Below are positions 11,601 through 23,600 of a stretch of DNA of 41,167 nt, in pieces (positions within the stretch are counted from its first letter, which is position 1; each line of letters begins with the position of its first letter). This stretch comes from Candidatus Epulonipiscioides saccharophilum (GTDB taxonomy: Bacteria > Bacillota > Clostridia > Lachnospirales > Cellulosilyticaceae). Below the pieces are notes generated by a model, which saw only the letters and a list, made by a program, of their open reading frames with translations, did not search any database and had not been told where the DNA came from. The stretch is from assembly GCA_002007295.1 (NCBI GenBank), contig LNZM01000090.1:1-41167 (forward strand), written 5' to 3'. The position numbers were made by a program, and so were the translations under genes.

Positions 11601-14600
11601 ATCCGTGTTAAAAAAAGCAGAAGCTATTCTTTATTATACTACTCTTGTGTCTAACGAAAATGATCACAACGATATTTATGGCGATCCTACTTTAGATAAG
11701 TATTGCTTAACAGACATGGAATACCAAGCTTTCCAATCAGCTATAGCAAAGATTACGGCGATTTTTATAACCACTTACAGAGATATGCAACACAATACTC
11801 CAGTAGACCTTAATAAGGAAGAACACCAGTTAGAAGTGGACATAAAAACTGCTATAGATCAATTAAGTTGGAGGGGTAATTTAACTGAAAATGATCCTGA
11901 TTTTTATAAATTAGAACTAGGTGACGGTGAAGAATCTCCTCTAACTGACGCAATAACATTTTCGGATGCCAGCGGCGTTGAGATAAACGATATAGTCAAA
12001 AGTGAAACCGAAGAAAATACAATAGAATTGCAAGTGCCGTTAGGAATAACAAACTTTACAATGAACCTTGCGGTTAAACCACATTCTAGCATTCACGGTG
12101 CCGGCGAAATAGAAGTGACTGTGCCTGAAAGTGGCGAAACAGAATTAGAAGTAACGATGCAGCATTCATTAGCTAATGATTTAGTGTCCCAAGTTAATTC
12201 GCAAGAACAAACTACGGCCGCCGACGAAGTTCCGGAAATACCAACAATTTCTAAGACGATGAAATTTAGCATCGTACAAAATGAATCCACTGATTTATCA
12301 TCTGATTTGCAGTCAAGAATAGACTATGCTAAAAACGCAGCTCAGGGCGTAATAATGGTTTCCGACGGTACCGAAAATATATATTCTGGAGAAAAATTTT
12401 TAACTGTTACCGAAGCCAACTCTTTGGTTAATGCTATACAAAAAGCCGAAAGCTTAATAGACTCAGGAATAAGCGAAACTGACGAGATACAGGACGCAAT
12501 AAAAGCGATTACTTCTTCGGTAGAAAAAATAAAGGTTGGTTCTATGCCGACCATAGTGGTGAACGCCGAAGATATTTTGATCGAATTAAATAAAGCTAAA
12601 GCTTTAGCCGCAGCGAGTGTTTTCGCATTCAAAAAAACTGATGAACCAAATGATCGAGTAACTGATAAATTTGGTAATCAGGTAGAACATTATTGGACAA
12701 ATGATGAGGAAAATAAATTAGCATTCGATAAAGCTATTGCTAAAGCTCAAACAGCAATCGTTACTAGCCCAACTGTAGAAATATCGAATAAGGCTGAAAT
12801 CATAAACGATTTACACAAAGCTTATGGAATATTTGAATCAACTTTAAACTTTTATTCTGATCCTTCGTCTAATCCATCAAGCGTTAGATCGAATATTTTA
12901 CCTTCGGATATTACGTTTGCCACTGAAATAATTTCAGATGTGATCTATTCAAAATCAATAGATGAGCACAATAACAATATTCATACGCTTAAAGTTCCGG
13001 CCGGAACTAAGAAGTTAGATTTAGCATTAAAGTTAGATGATGGAGTAAACGTTAAGATTACTGAAGGAAATGACTTTACAGGATTAGAAGAGCCAAGTCT
13101 AGATAATGGAGAAGCGAAAGTCTCTATAGATGTTGTTCAAAACAATCCAAATGAGGATAAAAACGTTCAGTTGGAGAATAGGAAATTTGCAATAGAATTA
13201 GAGTGTTCTAAATTTTCAAGTGATACCGCCCACACAATATTCGATGTAGACGACCTCGGTACGGCTGTGCCGAATATAGAAAAAACCGAAACATTTATTT
13301 TAGAAGAAATGCTAGAGCCGACCAGAAATGATTTGGCCAAACGAATCGAATTTGCTGAAACTTTAATCAACGGATTAATAGTTCTAGAAAATCCAGAAGC
13401 AGGAACTGTGAAAAAAAGCATTAATATAGCAAATAAAATAGAGTTAGACAGAGCCTTAAGAGTTGCTAAACGACTTACTAGTACTTCTTCTGAAGTAGAA
13501 AATCAACGTGCCATAGAAAGATTAACCAATGCTTTAGAAACAATCCATAAAAATGAGAACGGAATAGACCTTGATGAAGACAATGCTATTTTACAAGGAC
13601 ACATGGCCGAAGTCGAAAAAGTCCAAACTCTAATTAGTTCGACTGTAATATCACCGGATGGAAATTATGATTTAGACGGATTATCGATAGAAAATTATTG
13701 GGTAAATTCTCAAGCAGTTGGAGAAACATTGGCCGAGAGTGCAAACGTTGATCACGACTTAGCATTAACTGCAATTTATCAAGCTATTGCAGAGGCAAAT
13801 ACTTCAATATATGGAGGTTCAGGTTTAAGTTCGTATGATTTAGAGACAGCCGTAGATAAATTTGTAGCGTATTTGAGATTTAAAAATGCTAGCGGTTTTT
13901 CTGCTATCAATATTTCACCGGCCATAGAATTTACCAATTCTAATGATGAATTAATTACTTGGATAACCTGTAAAAATAATTATGATAATTCTGACTTGTT
14001 AGCATTGGATCAATTTACAATATTAGCTCCTACTGGAGAATATAAATTCAATATGAAAATTACGCCACAACCTGGTGTAAAGATTAAAAGCATAGTAGAC
14101 GGATCAACAATACTGGACGATGCAATAATAGATAACTTTGTAGCAACGTCCGATCCGATTATTCTCGAAGTTGATAATAGGGCCGGATCATTTACGATAA
14201 ATTTAGCTCATGATTTCGGCGCAACCCCGATAGATTATCCAGAAGTGATAAATCAAATTAAGTTTACTATCGATAACACAACAGAGGCTTCTATTCCAGT
14301 ATCCGAGATTATTACTAAAGCCGAACAAGAGATGAACGAATTAGAAGTTATCGATGAAAATTTAGTAGAATCAACCTCTATTAATCTTTTTGCTGTTCCA
14401 GAACAATTGGCAAATAATGCGATCGCCAATAAAATACATGAAGGAGTAAAGTATATTTCTTTAGAGGATTGGATAGCGCTAGATAATGCTTTAAAAGCGG
14501 CTCAAGAGCTTAATAACGGGGGCAGTGCAACAGCAAATAGCTCTGAGATCCAAACTTTACTAACAGCGCTGGCTAATATCAAAAAGGGTAAAGCACCAAA

Positions 14601-17600
14601 ACCGACATTGGATAAAACAACACAAGAGAAATTAACAGAGTTGCGCAACAAAATTATCGAAGCCGAATCTATAGCCTATTATACGGTTAGAGAATCTTTG
14701 GATGATGATAATTTCAAATATCGTTTAGATGATCAATCTGAATGGGAAAAATTTAAAGGAGAAATAGCAAAAGCAAATACGATAATATATACGACGACAG
14801 GCTCGACCAGTTCAATGGATGAGGGCTTAAAAAATGCGGTCAACAACTTGCAGGCCGAAATCAATGCGTTTATAGATAAATTAAAATGGAGTGCTGCCGA
14901 CGGACTAACACCTGAATGTACTTTAGATTATATAGAAGTAAAAAATACGACGGCCGGCCAATTTTGGTCAGATTTATCTGGCCCGAATACTTCTACAGGA
15001 GAGCATAAAAGCTTAATTACAGATGATACGGGCTTAGCTATCCAGGATATTGAATATGAATTTACAGAGCCTACGCTAGAAAATGTTAATGATTTAAAGA
15101 CATATAAATCTAAAGCAACGATAACAGTACCAAAGGGAACGACGAAATTTAATTTAACTCTAAAAGTGAAGGACGATTCTAACATTTTAATCTCGGCCAA
15201 TAATATGACAGCCGAAGAGTGTTTGATTATTCCGGTAACTTTGCCGACAAGTGGAAAAACTAAGTTTAACGTAACTTTGAGCCATAACTTCGATAGACTG
15301 ATGAGTAGTCGGGTGAGGCCGGAAATTTATAGGCCGACTATTGTTAAAGAAATAGAAATCGAGGTTAAAACAGCCGACACAGGAGACTTAGGAAAAAGAA
15401 AAGAATATATTGGTCATGCTATAAGTAATTTAGATGATTTATCAACCTCCGATACGCTTGTAGATGAAATACAATTTAAGATGTTACCGAATGAAATAAA
15501 AGCAGAAGAGATAAATAAAAACGTAAGATTTACAACAGTCGATGAGATGCTTTATATTTATAATGCTATCAAAGAAGCCACCAATCCAGACGTTCAATTA
15601 GAAGCGATAAATAAGTTAACAATCGGTGCGGAAATGATAAAAAAAGGCCAACAAGAAACGGTAACAAGAATTGCGCCATTGAGTAAAGCGGCCGTAGTAG
15701 ATAGTTCTGAATTATTAGAATTGGTACTCGGTAAAATAGATTCTAACGGTACTTTGATGGACAATGATATTAAGTATAAAACTAGTGACGAAGCTATAGC
15801 GAAATTTATGACGGCGATAGGATTGGCGCAAGCAGAAATTTATTCTGGCCCCGAATCTAAGGTTATAGACGATAGGCAAACAGCGGAAGCTTTGTTAAAA
15901 TCCATGATGGAGTTTAGTGAACAATTATCATTGAAAACTCCGGTCGAAAGCACAAATCTATTAGACATGGAAATAGTCGGAGTTAAACACGCAAAAACGG
16001 GACAAAAAATTGACGCTGCAAAAGTTACCGAAAACATCGTCGATCTCTCATTTAAAGAAATTACTAATGAGGATATTTCTAACGAGACAAAATTAATTGT
16101 CGATAATAATGAAGCTTATACTATTTCGGTGCCAGCCGGGACAACGTCGTTTGCATTTGAGTTAAAACTTAATAAGGATGTGAAGGCACAAGTTTCTGAT
16201 GGATCTGATATATTAGCAACTGCAGACTATGAGATAAATCATAGCTCAACCGATAATGAAATGGCAACTATATTTATAGAGTACGATGATGAATCTGATC
16301 CTGCACAATGGAACATTATGGATGAGAGTGGTGGTAATTCTTCTCTAGTAGAAATGACGGCAAATAAATTTATGCTTCATTTAACTTATAGTTCGAATGG
16401 TAGTGATCCGGATATTAGTAAGCATATTAGATTTGAAATTGAGGAACAAGTGGCGGATTCGGAGTTAGCCTTAGAGAGTGTTATAGATTATGCTGAATCC
16501 CTAATATTAGATTCAAGCAAAAAAGTCGAAACTTTATTGATCGTTCCAGATGAGAGTTCGTTGAGTTCTGTTCCGGATACACAATATGCTATTTATCCAG
16601 CCGAAAAAATTAAGTTAGATCGAGCGTTGGCCGTAGCTTATGACCTTAGAGAAAAGCTTAAACAAGGTACCATCGTCGTTACTAAAGAGGCGATAAAATC
16701 CGCGGCCGAGAATTTGTCGGGAGCATTGGAAGCGATTCAACTTGGTGAAAATACTAGTGGCGGTGCTCAATATCCAAATCCGGATCCAAATCCAGAGAAT
16801 CCAACTTTGTTTGATCAAATTTATCAGGTTAGAGAATTAATTAAATCGACTTCGGTAACTAATAATTTAGGAGGGCAAGATTTAGATAATATAGAAATAG
16901 GAAATTATAAATATTGGATAGAGTTTGAGGATAAAGAATCAGCTTTAGGTTCAACTCCAGATGATTTGGACGATAATCTTTTAGATTTATATACAGCAAT
17001 AGCAAATGCTTATTCAGTTAGTGATACTGCGATTAATTCAGACCTTTCAAGTGCTTATGAATCATTTATAGATTATCTTCGATGGAATAATAGTTCGGCG
17101 GATAATCCGGGAATGATAAGTATCGATGAATTAGAAATAAGTTCGAATAAAGTTGATGGCGGATTGATAACAGGAGCGACATGGATAGGTGAGTGGACGG
17201 AAGCTCAAGAAAAGTTAACAAGCGCAAGTGGAGTCGAAGGTTCTGGTCAATCAACTCTGGCCGAAAATGCTGTGAAAGCTCTTGATAAAGTGATAATCAG
17301 TGTTCCGCAAGGTACTTTTGGTGAGCATGGATCAGAAGCGACAAATCTAGAAATAAAAATTACTCCGGCCGAATATGTGAAGATAGCAGAGCCAACGCCA
17401 AATAATCTACCAGAAATGAATGGTGAGTTCACACTTGAAAGTGGAATAACTATTAAAGTAGATGAAAATAATCCTAATTCCAGAATTATTATGATAGATA
17501 CTGAAACTGCTTCTCCTGATTTTGAATTTGCATTGACTTTAACACATGATTTAGATAGACATTTTGCGTTTGAAACTAATAAGTATCCTGAAGTAGAAAA

Positions 17601-20600
17601 TGAGATTACGTTTTCAATAGTAGAGGAGCAAGCAACTAGTAAAGTAGCATTAGAAGAGATGATCGAAAAAGTTAGCGTTAATTTTGACGATATTGAGATA
17701 ATCAATAATGATACTGTGGTGACGATAGACCAAATTCCAGCTGGAATTAAATTTATGACGGCTGCTGAGAAATACGCTTTAGAAAAAGCATTGGAGGATG
17801 CGAAGAGCTATGTATTAGTAAATGAAACTTCTATGACAAGCAGTTATGCTAATCCGATTACTTTGGATATGAATACAGCGATGAAAAATCTTGTTATTGC
17901 GTATAATCAAGTGAAAATAGGTACAGGTGCGGAGCAAACGCAAATAGTAGAAAGCAATGCTTATAAGGCTTTAAAAGGTTTGATAGAGGAGGCTAAAAAG
18001 TTACAAAAGGCTACAGTTGACATTGGTATAGGCGAAGATACAAGTAATATTTATGGAAGTTATTTTGTGAAGGATGCTGAAAGTAAGCGTACATTTGAAG
18101 AAGCGATTGCTACTGCAAATTATAAACTTTTGACTGCAAACGATATTGCTGGAGTTGAGGAATTAATAACAGCAAAGAGCAGTCTTTTAGCTGCGCAAGT
18201 TGTATTCGTGGATAAATTAATATGGCGTAATATTGATTCAGGTGCGAATGAATATTCTTTAAATGTAAGAGAAGCGATTAATAATGATGAATTTGATGAG
18301 GGAGATCTGGGAGACGTAACAACATCCGCAGGTGGCAAGATAGAAGGTGCTGAATTAGAAATAGAAACAGATTCAAGTACAAAAGAAATAACAGGAGAAA
18401 TTATAATTCCGTGGGGAACACCGCAATTTAAAGTAAAATTTGAAGTCAAACCAGCCGAAAATACAACGGATGAACCAGCTAAGAATAGCGGAATATTCTT
18501 TAGTTCGAGTTTGAATCCTGATAATTTATCAGAAGATAGCATAATTATTGAGGTGGATGATGTTTCAAAATTAACGAAATTAAACCCTTCACCTGAAGTG
18601 GGGCCAACAAACGAGGACGTAGAATACGCAGGCAGCTTCACAATTAAGATGTATCACAATTTAGATGGAGAGATTAGCATATCGGAAACATTATCCAAAC
18701 CGACAATAATGAGAGAAATTACAGTGAACGTTGCACGAAGAGCAGAAGCAAATCCTTCTCCAAATAGTTTAACACCTGTAATTGAGAATGCAAATGTAGT
18801 ATTGATCGAAGTGCTCAATGAAAGTATTAAAACTTTTCCGGATGGAACATTAAAAGAAAACGTTAAAAAAGGAGACAAATTCTTAACCACATCAGAGTGT
18901 GAAGCTATTGAGTCAGCCATTGCAAGTGCGAATGCTCTAAAAATAGAATTGGATACTGAGGAAATTGAAGATGAGGATATTTCAAAAATTCAGAATGCTA
19001 TTGCAGCTTTAAATTTTGCTACAAGTCAGGTTAAGATCGGTACAAACGACAATTTGATAAACAATCCTTTACCAGAAGTAGCCAAAGAAGATGAAAACGG
19101 AGAAATATTACCACCATCACCGGACTTAAGTTTTGGAGAAAATATCGTGACATGTAAAGAAACGATAAAAGCATTCGATCCAAAAGTTAATGAAGGAAGT
19201 GAAGAAGTTGTTTATGAATTAAAATTAGATGAGGATGGCGATATCGCCGAGAGTAACGAGGATGCTGTAATAATAAAAATAAGTCAAGAAGTTATGCATG
19301 AATATGAAGAGGCGATAGCCAAAGCGTACGCATCGTATTCGAATACGACTAAACCAGGCCAAGTAGCAAATGAGGAAGAATTAAAAGAGGCGCTATTAAG
19401 TGCGGATAGGAAATTTCAGCAAGAATGTTTAAATGCTATGTTGGGGGCGGCACAAACTCAAAGTGTAGTAGCTAATTTTGTAGCCGAGAATCAATGGGAT
19501 GAATCCGAGGTTCAGTTTATAGAGGAAAATCAATGGAATGAATCAGTCAACTTACAAGGGGCTAGAGTAATAAATAGTATATTACGAAATTATGCTTATA
19601 ACGAAATAAAGGCGGATACAGACTTTACCCATACTAATACGACCCATTTAATAGAAGATATCCAGTATGAAGGTGGATTTAATTCAAGATTTCAATACGA
19701 AAATACAATAACAGTTCCTTATGGTACTACTAAATTCGATTTGGCCTTAACTTTGACTAATTCAAAGGTAAAGGCAACTATAGAACCTGAGAGCATAAAA
19801 AATAAAGTTTCGATAAAGCAGAATCCGAATATAAATCCAGCTGATCCGAAAGAACAAATAATAACTGTAGATTTGGGAGCCGGAGAATTAGACTTTGATT
19901 TGAAATTGAAGTTAGGACGATTTATAAATTTAGATTTTCCGTTTGAAGTGAAAATAGCGAATGCGCCAAATATTAATGCGCTGAAAGAAAGAATAAAAGT
20001 GGCCGAAGCTTGGATGCGTGAGACTGTTGTTCTTAATAACGATAAACTTGGAGGGAATGTAAAATCCGGAATCAATTATATAACAGTAGAAAATAAAAGG
20101 GATTTTGATAAAGCACTAAAAGTAGCGAAAAATGTGCCGGATTCTGCTAGCGCCATGGAAATTAGTACAGCACTAGATAACTTGAATGGTGAGTTAGAAC
20201 ATATTTCATTGGGTACTGGTACTTTTTCAGATGTAAGTGCAGATACATTAAAAAATAATATTGTAGAAGCTCAAAAAATTATTGATAAAGTATTTATCTC
20301 ATCCAATGATGGAATTGCAGATGAAAACAGTCTGAATGTTGGAGAAAATTATTGGGTAGATGAAAATGCTGTAGAAACATTTTATGGAGTCATAGCGGAC
20401 ATTAATGAAGCAATATATTGCACTACAAGTGCACTCGATGAGACAGTGCAACTAAATAATTTAGCAACAGCTCAATTTGACTTTGTAGAGGCAATTAAAT
20501 GGGGGGCCGAAAAGAATAGTTTAGCATTCGAAAATTTGGCCGATATCGAGTTTACAGATTTATCTGGAAATAAAATAAGCGATATTGATGAAGCAAGTCA

Positions 20601-23600
20601 ATCTATTAGCGTGCCAGATATTACCGATGGTATGAAATTTAATATGCTGGTTAATCCATCGTCTAATGAGGTAGAAGTAGAGGCTTTGTATAAAAAATCA
20701 GGTAATCCAGGTACATTGGGAGAGTTCACAGTAGAACCAACAAGCGATAATAATTATTTAGTAACAGTAGATACAAGTTTTTGGGATTCTTCTGCAACAA
20801 ATAGTATGGAAATAATTTTAAAACACACAGATGGAGATAGAACTTTAAGCCAAATTTATCCGTTTGACATTGAGTTGACAGCTATAGATAACACTGCTTT
20901 GGACAAAAGATTAAAACAAGCTTATGAGTTTTTAGCATCCTTGGATTTAGCGACCGATGAATTGCCAAGTAAAGTTCATGCTGGAATTAAATTTATTGGT
21001 GAGAGTGAATATACAACTTTGATAAATGCTATAGAACAAGCGAATGAGAATACGGGAAGTGACTATGCTACGTTGGTTAAGAATTTAACAGAGAAAATGG
21101 AAATAACACCGAAAATCGGTATCGCAAGTAAGCCGAGCTTGGATTATACCGAGTTAGAAAGATATATAGCTATAGCGAAAGCTAATACCGTAATGGAAAA
21201 TTTACTCGTTAAAAATAATCATTCGGAAAGTTTAGGTACGGATGAATATTTAGTGAGTGTGGCAAATAAAAAGACTTTAGATGAAGCGATAATGGATGCT
21301 AAAATAGCCTTGTATACGTCGACGAATGCTAGTACGCAGCAGGAAATAGATACGGCGACAATTAAATTGGATATAGCAAATTCTAAATTTCTTGGAGAGT
21401 TAGAATGGGGTGATCCTACTAAATATAGTTTACAGATAGATGATTTAAAAGAAACAGTAGATTCAACACTAGGCAGTTTTAAAAATTCAGCAGGCCAAGA
21501 TTTGGCTAAGATTCAGTTAACCGATGGCGATGCAGATTCATATCCAATAATAACAGTACCAATAGGTATGAAAGAATTTTATGTAATAGTAAATAAAACG
21601 GAGGCAAATAACGATTCAAGCTTCACAATAAAGACAGATGAGGAAAATGTACAAATACCAAATATATCTGGCAGCGGTACGGTACCAGCCGTAAAGGCCA
21701 AGGTTGAAGATGGTGAATTAATTCTAAATTTAGCGAGAGCAACTGGCGAGCCAGCTTTGTCTCGATCCGTTAAGTATTTGATAGAGGAGAAAGACTTAGA
21801 TACGGCCAATGATTTGAAAAGAGAACTAGGTGAGTTAGCAAATTATGCTAAAGGATTATTGGATACGATTATAATTATATTGCCCGATAATACAAAAGCT
21901 GAGCAAGTTCACTCTGGAATAGTTTATGTAACTGAAACGGACTTAACTCAAATAAACTCTTTAATTACTTTGGCCAACACAACATCACAAGATTCAGACA
22001 ACGTAGATAAGGAAAAAATAAGAAATGTTATAGCTGAGTTAACAGCATTTTTGGAGAAAATTAAATCTGGGCAGGCCGAGGAACCGAGTGATTATTCAAG
22101 TAATGATAGTTCAAGTAATGAAAATTCAATATCTAGTATAATATCCAAGGCTCAAGACTGTGCAAATAAAGCAGGTGAAGAAGATGGCAAAAAAATTAAA
22201 CTTGTAAATATTGCAAGCGATCAAGTTGATAATCAATTCTGGATTGAGGAGTCCAAACATGAAACATTGCTTACTGCAATAAATGAAGCTGAAATAGTAA
22301 GACATGTAACGGATTCAACTTTAGTTGACGATACAGCGTTATTAATAACAACTTTTAAAGACGCAGCCAGAAAATTAGAGATTGCTCATTCTGAATATCA
22401 AGCTAATTTACATTGGCAAAGTAATGCGCAAAATACTTTATCTATTGGCACGATGCGTTTTAATAATACGGTTGGAAATACAATTTCTGATATAACCAAT
22501 GTAGCTGGAACAACAACAGAATGGCCGCAAATTATAATCCCAGCGGGTACCACTGAATTTAATATAGTCGTAGATAAACAAAATGCGGATATTACGTTAA
22601 AAGCTATGTTAAATAGTACAGCGTTAACTGAATCTACTTCGGGCCAAACTGTGACGATACCGATTACTGGATTAAATTTAACAGCTGAACAACCTACTGC
22701 GACATTACAAATTACTTTATCACACACTGTAGGTACTTTTAGACAAGATAGAATAATTAAATACACAATTAAAAATCTAGATACTGATAATCATGATTAC
22801 GATAATCTAACCGACAGAATGAACTATGTAAAAACTGTTATTTCAGGAATCGAGGTTATTGTGCCAAATGGCACTGTTAATACAAGCGTACCAGCAGGAA
22901 TTAATTATATTCTCGAGGACGATAAAAATACTTTGAAAGAAGATTTTGCACACGCTAAAACTTTAACATTAGGATCAGATCCAGATGATATAAAGACAGC
23001 GATTTCAAATTTAACAACCGAGATACAAAAAGTAAAGGTTGGAACTAAAATAGGGTTTTCAGATAACAATGCTGATTTGAAGAATACAATAGATAAGGCA
23101 ATCATTTTAGCAAAATCTGAAGATATTAAAGTTTCCGATAGTAATTCAGATAATAATTACTATTGGGTGCCACAAAGTGAAAAAAATATTTTTTTAGAAG
23201 CTATTAATACAGCTCAAAAGGTTAGATATGAAATAACATCAGGTGTAAGTGCAGAGGCTGCAACTAAAACTTTACTCCAAGCAAGATCGAAATATATTGG
23301 ATTAATAAAATGGGATGATGACAAAGCTTTGACACTGAGTGCGATTGCAACTGGAGATAATGGTCACTTTATCGACGCAATTGGTTTAAAAATTCCTGAT
23401 ATTTCAGTAGATGTTACACAACAAGAAAATGGAATATATATTATTTCAGTTCCTGAAGGTACAACGAAATTTAATTTAGAAGTATCGCCGACCGTGTCGT
23501 CTGATGTGACTTTAAGTGTAGAATCGGCAAATAATTGTCAGGCAACACTCAATGACAATACAATTTCTGTAATCGATATAACTAATCTAAGTGCCGATGA

